Shown: positions 35,346 to 47,207 of the stretch, piece by piece
How the letters are laid out: every line of letters begins with the position of its first letter
Position numbering within the stretch: position 1 is the stretch's first letter
DNA from: Lepidurus packardi
Lineage: Eukaryota; Arthropoda; Branchiopoda; Notostraca; Triopsidae
Reading direction: 5' to 3'
DNA: 64,000 bases
Assembly (NCBI GenBank): GCA_023053545.1
Contig: JAKZAN010000007.1
Coordinates: forward strand, 8,308,001 to 8,372,000
The notes under the pieces: generated by a model
Told to the model about the DNA's origin: nothing
Database searches by the model: none
Seen by the model: the letters and a program-made list of their open reading frames with translations, nothing else
Translations under genes and position numbers: made by a program

Positions 35346-37849
35346 ATTATTGCCTCGTTGCGCGTTCCGCCCACGGGTTGAAGATGGGCCGAAACAGCGT
35401 CAAAAGGTGCCTCTAAATGTACTGAATACCTCGGGAGCTGTTACGGCGGACGGTGCGGTGGGTAGGCCGCAACTACCGCGCTGGGAACTAGGAAAATCTC
35501 TCCCGAAAGTACACCTATGTAGAGCACACGGATACTCTTAACCCTGGACCCTATGCGTGTAAGAAAAAAAGGACAAGAGTATACACAAAGCGGGAAAAAC
35601 CTCCTTAAACAGTATTCGCTTATCTCTCTACGCCACACGACATTCATGCACGGCCCATTAAACCACACACCCAGGGAGGCATGACAGCATCCCAAGGAGT
35701 GAGATGAAGCGAGATGCAACCGACTCAGTTTGCAAACGCTTTTTCTCCCTCTTGGCACGGACACAACTAATACGTGTATTCTTTTAATACAAGGAAAATA
35801 AATGAAAAAGAAAAATGGGTGTCATTTATAAACTTTCCACTTGCTACATCCTGCTAATTAGAATACCTTTTCAGAATTAATTAGGATGACGTCATCGGAA
35901 TTGATTCGGCCCTGTCCCAAGTAATATGCTCATCCCTTTTTACTCCCGTTCCAGTAACGTTATTTCCTTACACCCGAGTTCACTTCGCTGACGAGTTGTA
36001 ATAGCGACGCGCACGACGCACTAATGAGATGGACCTCTTCCATTATAAGAAAGAGCTCATCCAATCTTGGCCTTTAAGAAATGCAACGCTCAACTTCCTT
36101 CCCGGCTGATATTCGAAAATCTTGTAATTCCATTTCAAACTTTTTTCTATACTTTCTTTTTTTACATTTCCTTTGCCTTGGGAGCCAAAAAAATGTTAAG
36201 CCAAGAAGAAAAGCACGGACGACGCCCATTTGGCTAACAAGAAACTATTCTGAACAGTCCCTAGCCCCACAAACTTGACAAGGAAGCCAATCAGGGAAAT
36301 CAAAATCTTTACTTAACCGGACTGATTGAAAATAGTCCTGATTGGGGTGACACGGACTTTGACAAGAGCTTTCTGAACAATCTGAGCTAAAGGTAACAAC
36401 ACACAAGCGTTACCATGTCCTCCCCCCCAAAAAAAAAGAAGAATGGGGGGGAAATCATGCAGAAATCAAGTTCCCCTTTTTTCTTTTCCGACCCCCAAGA
36501 GCAAGGCAAACCACAAATGATCGATCCTCTCAAGTCCCCGGTCCGGACTTCCCGCGTTCTATCAATGGGGCGCAATTAAGGTTAGTCTTCTTGCCTCATG
36601 TACATATACACACGTACTTGGTCGACTACTCCTCTCTCTGTCTCTGATTTGAAAAATTGAGTTGGGTGAGTTTTTCCGGTTTCAGATCAAACAGGGCTAA
36701 TAAAAAGAGGGGTTAGTCACCAAAATAGGGTTCCTTAACACCCCCAGAAATTCCGAAATAAAAAAGGGAATATAACAACAGCGCAACTATTTCTGCCTTT
36801 GTGAGAAGCACCGTGGTAAAACGGATGATTTTGAGCGCTGCTGACGAGCTGCTTTGGGGTGAAGGGAGGGTGAATTTCTTGATAGCTACCTCATTAGGTC
36901 CCCTCTTTCTAACACACACATAGACACTGAAACGACACCAGCATGGTCGCACCAAATGAGAGAAACCCCCAAAACGGAGCAAAGCAGCAGCAACGCATAT
37001 CAAGGACCCAAAGAAACAAAAAAAAAAAAGAGAAAAAGAATGGTTTCCTCTCAAAGTCGCTATATATATTTATGTCAAAGGGGCGGAGGTTTGGGCTTGC
37101 AATAATCAAGCTATTGTGTGCTGATTAAGCATTAAAAGGAAAACTGGGTGAGTGGGGGTGGGGGTGGGAGGGGTGGATTAGCTTGCCTACTAAAAACCGA
37201 CCTGGGGGACTTGTTACGGGTTCGCTTTGGGCTTTAACAGGGACGAAAACCCCATTACCGTAAATTAGCTATGGAGCAAGTGAAGCAGAGCCGGTGTTTT
37301 CAAGGGAATTGGCCCCTTTTCGGTGACAGCAAAACCCAAGAAGTTTCCGTGTCAAGAGCGTTGTAGTGTGAACAAATGTGAACAAGACCTGGTCATGTGG
37401 TGTGGTCCATATGAGAGAGTCAGATCCATTCTTTTTTTTTCTTTTTAAGGGGAAGGGTACAGCACTTGCGGTCGCGTGACGTAATTCGTGCCAAGAAAAG
37501 AAAATGGTTTTTGCACTTACCGCCTTCAATATTGCAGATCCAATTTTTGGGGCGTCTTTTTTCCGTGCAACTTGCCGAAATGATAGTAGAAAGACAAATT
37601 ACACAGGCGGAGTAAGAAGCGAATGGCAGCTATAAAAGAACACGAAGGAGGCGACCTCCTGATAGCGCCTAAAAAATACACGATAAAAGAGACAGAGACA
37701 CGTGATGTAGAAAGAATCAAATTTGTACGATACACGAGCGTTTAACTTTACTTTTGTACCCCCAATTTAGCGGAAAACTAAAAACTAAATAAAGTATAAT
37801 GAAATTAGTCACTGCATTTCCTCCTTCCAATATCGGACTGAGTGAACAA
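35346..37849. other. Gene-free stretch
   Basis: A single 12-bp palindromic CRE (GATGACGTCATC) sits at 35885-35896, not followed by the CACGACCC block of the dispersed family. GT-rich purine runs occur near 37150. No exon recognised. Confidence 0.5.
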
Positions 37850-38010
37850 AGTCTAAGCCGGAGTTGGACGACGAGTTACAGGTTAGTGGAACCGACCCGC
37901 TCGGCGAATGGCTTAGTTTCATTTTTGCTTCGTTGCAGGCCGGAGTCATACTACGAGTCCCCGCTGACCTTGTGCGAAACACCCGTAGCTTTTATACTGG
38001 GACGGAATCA
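37850..38010 (+). repeat. SINE-like repeat copy
   Basis: TTCGTTGCAGGCCGGAGTCA, then CTACGAGTCCCCGCTGACCT, then GAAACACCCGTAGCTTTTAT follow the same order as the family core at 34930-35005. AAGCCGGAGT occurs again 90 bp upstream. Confidence 0.65.
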
Positions 38011-38409
38011 AGACAAAAGTCGTTGCAAGTTTACAATGAATATAATGAATACAACGAATATATTTTTTTCTTCTGTTAGAGTTTCCTAACTGCGATGTCG
38101 TTTACCATATTCTATCTGTACTTTTACAACTTAAAAGAAGGCAAGAATGAAATTTTTCGTGGTCATGTCAACAATGAAATTTACATTTGGAGCCAATAAT
38201 GAAATGTACATGTAGAGCCAATAACGAACTACCTCGACGTGACATTTTTGTAGCGTAAATTTATTTTTTTCTACCGGCGTAGGCTCGCGCCTATTGCCGT
38301 TCACTATATTTCTAGCATACGATTTTACATGCATTGTCAATAGTCCCAGCACAAGGGTCACATACCGGGTAGTCTTCAAGATACTACCCTGTCAGGGGGT
38401 TAGGGGGTG
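38011..38409. other. Gene-free stretch next to hairpin
   Basis: Two ~26-bp copies of AATGAAAT.TACAT.T.GAGCCAA lie at about 38173-38226. TAGCGTAAATT at 38250-38260 matches the start of the hairpin at 38410. GTAGGCTCGCGCCTAT (38280-38295) matches 22077-22092 closely. Confidence 0.5.
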
Positions 38410-38490
38410 TAGCGTAAATTATATATCACTATAGGGCATTGTAAGACGGATATCTCCATACAATGCCCTAATGACATATAGTTTACGCTA
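38410..38490. other. 81-nt near-perfect hairpin (mini-MITE or miRNA-like)
   Basis: The left arm starts TAGCGTAAATTATATATCAC and continues TATAGGGCATTGTA. The right arm ends with the inverse of TAGCGTAAACTATATGTCAT plus TAGGGCATTGTA. The two arms pair over about 32 bases with a handful of mismatches around a ~15-nt loop (AGACGGATATCTCCA). Size and pairing resemble a pre-miRNA, but the terminal TAGCGTAAA and its recurrence at 38250 equally suggest a tiny inverted-repeat transposon. No clean target duplication seen. Confidence 0.7.
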
Positions 38491-39518
38491 TGAAAACTAT
38501 TTTAAAAGCAACACCCTATGCCTAGCACATAAGAGTCGGTGTTCAAAGCCCAAATCTTGGACATTTTACGTCTCTTTCTCTCGTTCCTCTCGACCGCAAA
38601 AGCAGCTTCTTTTTTCCTTTATTTATTTCTTTTCCCAACTGGAAGGCTTTGGGCCAAAAACATCATAGTTTCTGCTATCCCTTGTCATGTTCCCTTCTTT
38701 TTTCTATTTCGTATTGTCCTCTTTTCACAAAGACACCTTAAATGCTGACTGAATCGGGTAGAAATGGGTTGCTCTTCTCTCTCTTTTTTTATTTCTTTCC
38801 TATTCCAGTCAATATAGTGCGTACATGCTCTCCTCTCCACCCCCTCGCCACCTGAAACAACATACCAAATAAAAATAAAATATTCCGCAGAAAATCCAAC
38901 ACTTGTAATAAAAGATCCTCCAGATCCAAGTGCGCAATTACGATAGGGTTTGTACTCGCGTATTGCCTCCGCAAAAACTAAATCCATGAAAATAAAAGCA
39001 AAATAAAAAAAAAATCCGTTTGGCTCTGATGGAATACAAGAGGGGAAGAACGTTAGCTAAAAGCTATATAGCATATTGCATTCCTGGACGGATAAGAAAC
39101 CAATTACGCACGCTGGCGTCTCATATTTGCTCAGGACCCTGTATCGGGCCCATTAATCGGTCGGCGAAGGAGGGGAAAGGGTGGCGGGGTGGGACGCACA
39201 AAGCGTATGCAGCTTAAACCTACTCTCTCGCTCTCTATACTCCCACCATCCATAAAATTTCCCTTTTTCGCCCAAGTCTTCCTTTTTGTTTACCTTGTCA
39301 GTAGAAGCGCGACTCCTATAGTCTTTTCCTATAAACAGGCTCTGTCTTATTCATCCTCCCACCCTTATGCAGTTGCATGTGCAACGATACATACGTGGCT
39401 CAAACCAACCCCCACCCCCTCTCTTCCCACATTATGGCGTGGCAGCACCTTGCCCACAGATGTTATGTAGTAACATATATCCCTGACATTTCCACTTGTG
39501 ACTATGATACACTTTCTC
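38491..39518. other. Gene-free stretch
   Basis: No recognisable exon or repeat terminus; several pyrimidine-rich runs only. Confidence 0.5.
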
Positions 39519-40375
39519 TATTCTCTCACTGCTCATTTTGAATTAGATTTGAATTGCCAAGCTAGATTTCGATAGAACCAAGTGTGCCTTTTATTTTTTT
39601 TTTAAATTGAATCCAGGAAGTTTAGCATTTTTTGCAAAGAGCATCGGCAACTTTCTGACACTTTCCTTATTTACAACTCTTTTCTTATTTGTCGCCATTT
39701 TTATAGAACCACACGTCTAAAACACAACTAACATTGCGCCTTTCTTCTCCACACGATACCCTTTATAATGTTTTCCGTCAATTAAAGGAATTGGTCATTC
39801 AATTGAATAACCTACTCATTTAATTGATTTGGGAATTTAGAAGGAACTTCCCCCTAAGCGTAGTATATAGTAGGCTGAAAATGACAGGATTGATCAAACC
39901 GACGTAAAAGCAATGTTATTGGTCAATAATGCAAAGTTCATATAGCAATCACTACTGTAGTTTCGTGACTGTGCATGAGAAGATTCTTTTAAAATTGATT
40001 CTAATATCTGAAGGTTTGATTTTGATAACCGATTAAAATTCAATTAAGCTTATCATTTTAAATCGGTCCTTAAAAATTTGATTCCACAAAGCGACTGATT
40101 CTAGTAACCAGTGATCACAATAAACGGTATCTACTGTATTATAAATATATACCTAATCCTAATAATAAATAATAAATAATGAAATAATCAAGAGCAAATA
40201 AGTAATATGAGATACTCCACAACAGTCGGAATTAAAAAAAAGTAATATAAATGAGAATAAAATAGAATAAAAATAGTCATAGATAAAAAAGAATGGCAAT
40301 AAAACAAATCAATAAAAATTAAGTTAATTAAGAGCAAATAAATAGTATCACAACAAGCGGCATCTACTCTATTTG
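39519..40375 (-). mobile_element. Degenerate pogo/Tigger-type transposon, copy 2 (deleted)
   Basis: It aligns with 28180-29190: TTTCGATAGAACCAAGTGTG, GACACTTTCCT, AGAACCACACGTCTAAAACA, TAAGCGTAGTATA.AGTAGGC and GATTCTAGTAACCAGTGATC. The transposase start (ATG at 39698, minus) remains, but the middle of the HTH is deleted between about 39666 and 39670. The inner CAGTA end is at 40136. Homology continues to about 40350, where ATCACAACAAGCGGCATCTA resembles the inner terminus (ATCACAATAAACGGTATCTA) and may be the true outer end. The left end is missing. Confidence 0.75.
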
Positions 40376-43300
40376 AATCCAAGGATTTTGGCAGTTTCTG
40401 CGTGTCATCCATTTCGCGAGGAATAAAAGAGAGAGAAGCGACATTTTCAGGGAGGAAAGAGACGAAATAAAACTAATGGATGCTTCTAATTACTTGGGCT
40501 TATTATTTCTAGAATGACGCAGAGATTTAATGAGTTTGGGTCAACGCGAAATTTCTGATTAGCACAAAGTCTGTCTGTCTTTCCGGATCCTGGCATCAGA
40601 CTCTTTCAAGGTTATAATGAGAAAAAGATGAGAGCGCGAGAGGCAATGAAGTAAATTGGGAGTGTTTGAAGCAATTAAGAGCGAAGAAGAGATATGAGTA
40701 AGAAGCGGTGTGTATAGAAAGGAAAAAAAGAAGCATAAAGAGGGTGGGAGAGGTTCATTAGCATGCGTCGAATGCTAACAGCTTTATTTGGCTAACGAGT
40801 GGGAGCAGACAAGGACTGTCATGTGCCAGCTTGTACCACGGATGTAAGTTGTGTGTGTGTGTCAATGAAGTACTGCACAAGTAGCCCCGCGATAATTTCA
40901 AGCTGCTGATCGAAAGACAGTTATAGGGCGTTCAAAAGGAGTCGGACTAAAGCGCTTACAGCGAGTTAATGTCGGTTGATGGCCATAATCAGCAAGCTTA
41001 AGCTGCCGGGAATGGCTTGTCGTATACAAGTGGACAGGAAAGGGAAAACCTCGTTACCGATATATAACCCGTAATATAAAAGAAGAGGGGGGTGGCTGAT
41101 CGCAACAGTGAAAAACAACACACCACTATACAGACCATATGACGAGGCCAAAAGCCCTGCTTGCGTGATCATTTCACTAATGGGCTGGGTCCATCCATCC
41201 AAGTTTCTGCACCTGCCGACTCGGCTCTTCTTCAAAGTCTCTGGGACTCCTTTTATATTGGACTTTCTTTTCCCTTTATTTCATCACCTCCGTGCATCTG
41301 GAAATGAAACAACCCTTCCTCACGGTGCAAGCCGATATTTCACCACGGCTCTATAAGACACCACGTGACTTCTTAGAAATCATGGTGACTTACAAATGTA
41401 ATCATTACGTACACGCTCAATCACTGCTTATAAACTTTAACCACCTACAAACGTTTCATAGTTGTTTGAACACTTAATACTAATTTAGACACTTGATAAT
41501 TACGTACAAAGGTACGGTAATTAAGGTACTGAATAAACTTTAATTGATGCGTTTAGACGCTTTTATGATCTTTCGAGCTTCGACAATTCATCATTAAAAT
41601 TTAGTATTTTTAATAAATTAAAATTAAATAATTAAGGTAAAAATCGATCTAAAAGATCGTTAAGATCTCAAATTTACTATTGGCTATTTTTCAGTTTCTA
41701 GCTATATTAGATATGTTTTTTGGCATATTAGCTATGGGTTTAGACATATTAACTATATTTACCTGTGGTTTTTTAGTCGCGTGGACTTTTGTAGTTAAAT
41801 TCCATTTATTCTTGTACACAAGTTTAGAGTTGTACACAAGCCACAAAAGCTCGCTAGGCTATTTTTCTAGTAAACACGTGACGGTCGTCAAATGTCGCTT
41901 TAACAACGTTATAATCCCACCCATTGAGGTCGAGCAATATATTGAAAGTAAAAAAAAAAAAAACACTGGGTATTAAAGGTTTCCAAGCCTGCACGCATAC
42001 GTTTTGGAAGGCTTGGAAATCGAGTTTTCTTCCTGAAAAACACACAACAAATGACAATAACTGCGCACAACTGATGGAAAGCGCTCGGTTTACTACACAG
42101 GTTCAATCTGCGAAACACTTGGCAAAGTTATTTACTCCACAAGACTCGAAATGTTCGGGAGAGCAGGCGAGCCGCTCACTAACACACTCTCGAGAAGCTG
42201 AAGGACGACTAACGGTCCTGCGGGCGGCAGACCGGGTACCTACGCGGTGGCGAGAGGCACTCTGTAGCGCAAGCCCGGGAACCCTGGAAGAGAGCGAGTG
42301 TGCACGTTGTGCGAGCGAGAAGCGGCGACTGGACTGGACCCACGGGCGAGCTATAACTGCTCGGGAAAACGTGCTAGCTTTGAGATACAGTGGGGATGAA
42401 ACAACGCCTGCGTTTTCCCAACCCACTAAAAAGATAGAGCGACGACGAGGTAAAAGGAATACGGCCCCGGTCGCATGTAGGCATTAATTAGAGCCATCCA
42501 TAATAATCAGGCAATTATAACCAGAGAAACAAAACAGAGGGCAGTGGGACGTGCGCGCGAGCGATCCGAGCGACGAGAGAAGTCATTAGGATTCCTTTAT
42601 AATGCCAGCCATGTATATGTATGCGAAGAAGTGCTGTTTACTACTCGCTGGGCTTTGACTAAGCTTCGGAGCACAGAGGGATAACATTTTAACCCAGCAA
42701 AAAGTCTTGGCATCAAAATGAGCGAAAATGCTGTTGCAGAGTAAAATACACGAAAAAATTGGAGGTAGACAAGGGAGGAGGAGTTTTTCAGGCCAATTGT
42801 AGCGGGGATTGCTGCGCATAAGAAGATACCATCCATGGCAATTATAACTGGAAATGGGAGGTTTTCATAGAACGGCTTGGGGTGTTACATAATTAAACTG
42901 GAAGCAATTAACGAAGCAAAAAAGGGGGGAAGCGTGGGGGGGGACTCTCTTTTGATCTAACTAGGTATACATATATGTCCCCACCGCCAATCCACTTAAA
43001 CTCCTAAAGAAAAAGATTATGCACAAAAGCTGCTGGAAATGTTTTTCTGATTTCCGAAAACCTCAAACGAAGCAATTCATTTTAATAATTTAATTAAAAC
43101 GTCATTTGCCAGTTTTCTGGATGGCGACACAAAGCTGTTTCCTTGCCTTAATGAGGCCTGGACTTGATGTATGCTTTACAGACTCTGCTAGGTGGAAATA
43201 ACGAGAACCAAGCTCTATATATTTAAGCAAAAAGGAGAGAAATGAAGACGGAGAGAAAGAGAGAGAGAGGGAGGAAGGGAGAGGTTCAGAGCTCAGAAAG

Positions 43301-43459
43301 ATGCACTATACCAAGACGGACGACAATCTCGCTAATTACTTTGGTATGAAAGTCACCTCCACGAGCAAAAATAATACCTACATAGGGGACACCATCCCAT
43401 GTTCTTTCTGTTTCTACAGTGCAAGGAATTTATGCTTTAGTGCCAAGAAAAGCTGGTGA
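40376..43459. other. Gene-free stretch with GC-rich block
   Basis: The segment about 42130-42480 is GC-rich and carries one uninterrupted plus frame within 41924-42487 (187 codons, composition Arg/Ala/Ser/Glu). I do not recognise it, and the minus strand is also open there. It may be an unrecognised exon or a mobile-element fragment. GA microsatellite lies at about 43255-43270. Confidence 0.45.
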
Positions 43460-43830
43460 AACTGACAATGAACATTAAGGCTCCCTGTTTACCTTAGCTT
43501 ATTGATGTGAAAGAATCATAGAGGGCACTGATGTTTGTTATGGTCTTGCCGAAGCCTTGCGTAGGAAAGTGAACAAAAGAAATAGATAGCAAATTGCCGG
43601 CAAAGTTTCTACGCTTGTTTTGATTCTGAAATTTGGATTCTTTTGACTTGTCATTACAATTTGCTGTAGCAGCACAATATCCCAGAACCGTCGAAATTTC
43701 AGAACAGGATTTTTTGAAAACGGCTTATCAGATTTGAAAGCTATCTAAAACAAAGGTTTTCCTTTGCTAGCAGCTAGTGCACAATTAAAGGACATTTTTA
43801 GGCAACATACTCTAAGGTTGTTACGAAATT
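43460..43830 (+). repeat. Dispersed repeat, copy related to 53863-55160
   Basis: The words TTTACCTTAGCTTATTGA, AAGCCTTGCGTA, AAAGAAATAGATAGCAAATTG, AAAGTTTCTACGCTTGTTTT, CAATTTGCTG.AGCAGCACAAT and ATTGCTTCAAAACGGC-like sequence (GATTTTTTGAAAACGGC) match, in order, the tandem units at 53.9-55.2 kb. Divergence is considerable, so this is an older copy. No ORF persists. Confidence 0.75.
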
Positions 43831-44539
43831 TCCCATGCTAACCGCCTATGCCGAGCAAAGGTAAACGGGTGCCTAAATATTCAAAAAAATTCCGAAATTA
43901 GGATTCATAAATAAAAAAGCGTCAATTCTTAAATTGCTTCATTAATAAAAAAGTCCTAAATTAACATTACAAAAACGTACTTTGGAGGTAACTCATTACT
44001 TCGAAGAAAATTTTTTTTTACTGTACGAAATTAGAGTGAGTTTTATAAAGGGCACACGCTTGTAACTTTATGGTGAGCTTATAATGAAGCTAATTGGGTA
44101 TTGAGCCATTTGATTCCTCAATTACCCCACCCGGCCATCCAGCTACAACAACAATGGCGATGTAAATTTCGTGTGGCTGTATATTGGAGACGCAAAAGCG
44201 CTGAAGCTTATACGGGGTCTGCGTGAAAAACCCATTGAAGGGAGCGCAGAATGTGATCCGTGACCTGGTTTCACATGTTAATGAACAGGCAGCCGTTGAC
44301 TCCCATTATGCAGAGTATTATGGTTCTGAGCTTGACGGAAATGCTCCTTCACTTCCATCCAACGAGAGCCCCCGTCACAGGAGACGTGTCGATGTAGCGA
44401 GGAGAAGCCAAAACAGAAAACCAGGGCAAAACTTATAATGTTAAAGTTCTGCAGTGCTCCCTGTGAAATTTCGCTCCATTTTATGCCATTTCCATCACTC
44501 TACAATGAATTTGCCATGGCTCTACAATGAATTCAAGTA
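43831..44539. other. Gene-free stretch
   Basis: An open frame at 44205-44438 lacks an internal Met and shows no family similarity; it might be a decayed element. Nothing else recognised. Confidence 0.4.
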
Positions 44540-44726
44540 CAGTGAAACCCGTTTACCACGAAACCGAAGGGACCGGAATATTTTTTGGTGTTAAAAGGAT
44601 TTTATGCTACCAGATAAAGATGGAGGTTTGTCCATAGCGTTTGTCCATAGCGTTTGTACATAGCGTTTGTCCTGACCGGAATTCCATTTTCTGTTTAGCA
44701 GGTTTCTTGTTAAACGGTTTTCCCTG
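44540..44726. mobile_element. pogo/Tigger-type MITE (187 bp)
   Basis: It starts CAGTGAAACCCGTTTACCAC and its other end read inward is CAGGGAAAACCGTTTAACAA. TA flanks both sides (44538-44539 and 44727-44728). Inside, GTTTGTCCATAGC is repeated about 3.5 times (44626-44670). CAGTGAAACC termini are typical of Tigger/pogo elements. The minus frame at 44607-44837 is chance. Confidence 0.82.
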
Positions 44727-47171
44727 TACCCGCTTTTGAGCGAACAACAGAGAATCGAACGTTCCGTCAATGTTGTAGCTTCTCATTCCAATGAACGTAT
44801 GCCCTGCAGGGAAAGGCATTCCAAGAGCTAAATCCAAAAAGGCTTGGTAATACAGTTCTGGAATCTGGAAGCGACTCTAGGATCATAGTTGTAAAAAACG
44901 ATGAACCATTACCCAACAGGAGCGGGACAAACGTCCATTTAATTCGATGTTACTTTGTATATTAAGGTAACAAAAAATATAAATATAAGACATGGGCGGG
45001 AAAGCAGCAATTATGCAAACTTAAATTGCACGCATTCGCGTTTTTTTTTTTTGCTTCCCTTTTGCTCCATGGCTTGCCAAGGGTATTGCGGTGGACGAGA
45101 ATGAGCTGACTGTAATTAGTAAATGTGTTACTTGCGGCCTTTGTGGTCTGCGTTATAGAGCTTCATCCCATTTCAGGAGAGGTTCTACATACATTACATA
45201 TATACACACACACACAAGTCCCAGAAGTGAACTTATATTCCCGCACATATACACACAGAAACGACGGATGGAACCGAAGCCACGATGCTATAAAGAAACT
45301 TTCTCAGACTTTGGGATGTATACCTCAACAACGCATAATAACATGCACAGCATGGAGATAATGACTTTGCGCCTGGCGGGTTAATGACGAATAAGTCTTT
45401 ACACAACCAAGAATGGCACCCCTTGGGTATTTCTCGTACAATTATCCCATTAATGAAGAAGCGCGTCCTCCCACAAATACCACAAAGAAGCAAGACGGAA
45501 AGAAAACAAAACAACGGTGATAATGCTTATGGTACCTGGCCTTCAGGCCACGCCGCAAAAGATGTATTGCCTCGTGGTTTGTTACTCCAGCACTTCGAGT
45601 ACCACCGACGTCTAGGAAGGTGACAGGTACCACCACCATACGGCACTCCATGGCAACTGCGGCAATGTAAATAACCACGATTGATACAATCTAAACCATT
45701 TCTGTGGGAATGCTTACGTACAAGTTTTGTATTTATAACTGTGTATTAATCCCGTTAGGCTTGGCTTGGGGACTATTATATGTACAGGAACTCACGCTCA
45801 GATGTCTGTAGTTTAATTAAGTCAACAAGAGCTTGCATGAATGATGGCTGTTTCACTCCCTTGGAAGGGAGAAAAGGAATGAAACTAATTACATGTGTAT
45901 ACCAAACATGCCTCCCAGCCTTCTTAACCTCCTTTGCCTTGTTTCACGCTCAATAAAGGAATAACCGAAGGATAGAGTCATAGTCAGCTCAGGGTACGCA
46001 AATGCAAACTACCTTCTAAAATTTTCCCTTTTTTAGGTATTATTAATATTATCATTATTATCTTGGATAGTTTAGAAGCAAGTCGTGGTGGACATAAATC
46101 CTGTTGGCTGGGGTATAATTTCCAGTTAGTTTCCGGAACATTTATTTATTACCAAGAGGACAGCTCACTGACTTTTATGGAGGTTCTCAAGTCGTTCACC
46201 AGTCTCCCGCGAGCACCCGCAGTTGAGTTTTGATTTCTGCTCTTTGAAAGAGTTAATTTCTGGGTTTTAACTCTATTTAGGGGAGAAACTATAACTAGTT
46301 GCTTTTAAGACAAGAAGCCCACCCTTTGGGCTTTTCCCTCCCTCGCAAACTGCTGCAAAAGTCCGATAAAAGACCATGTTGGAGTGTCTGGTTACGCGTT
46401 TTAACCCATGGTGTTGTGTTGTGTGTGGGGAAGTTTGCGGCCACGGGATGCATGTCATGGAGGAGGGGGGGCTTTTTGGCTCATAGGGTCAAACAAACAC
46501 TCCTCAAAAGCGGCTAATTAGTGCCGTCGATTGGCATATCCACTAATGAGCCGCAACGTTAGCGAGCCCCACGAGAGTAGCTTCCTGTGACGTTTCCAAC
46601 ATAAATGTAACCTTCGTTTGGCTTCCCATCTTCCTCCTTCACACACTTATTCAATTCAGGCCAGTATTTCTTTTCTTTTTTTTTTAATATTTTCCTGTCT
46701 TGAGTAGTAATGGAAGCAGCAGCAGCACCCCGAAAAACAAAATTCGCTCGGAATGAGAAGCCTCTCAAGTTTTCGTTCCGTGCCAACAAAGTATGTGCAA
46801 GTCAAGTCCAAAGGGCCCCCAAATTAATGAGGAGATCCTCACCCCCATGCCGTTTTCTCAAGTACGAGGAACTTAACGAAGTCTGAATTGGGAACAGATG
46901 GGGGAAGCTTTAGGCTCTTTTAACCAAAGACACAGGCACAGGCTCTCTCGCAAAGTCACGGAGAGAACATGTGGTTTCATACTAGAGATTTATTTTTTCT
47001 TTCCGTTTTCGTCCCCGAGTACAGTATTGCTAGATACCTCTACGAAAAAGCTGTTAACCCCTTGGAAGAACCTTAACTTGCCTCAAAAGTTTGCCATTAT
47101 CTTTAGCGACCATAAGGCTTGCCATAAGGTTCCCCAACTACCCTTTTCTTTCTTGAAACCCCACTCACTGT

Positions 47172-47175
<4 letters not shown>

Positions 47176-47207
<32 letters not shown>
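47176..47207 (+). repeat. Poly-C tract (C32)
   Basis: An uninterrupted run of 32 C, the longest homopolymer in the window. The chance frames through it read poly-Pro or poly-Gly. Confidence 0.95.

Noticed and set aside
35885..35896. Single TGACGTCA palindrome as a sixth CRE-pair copy
   Set aside because: It lacks the CACGACCC and AATAACTCG blocks and a second site at the expected distance.
41680..41976. 98-aa hydrophobic frame
   Set aside because: Starts at TTG in AT-rich sequence with repeated TTAGCTAT words; no coding support.
44205..44438. Open plus frame with plausible-looking composition (NEQAAVDSHYAEYYG)
   Set aside because: No Met, no clear splice sites and no family recognised; left as a possible decayed element.
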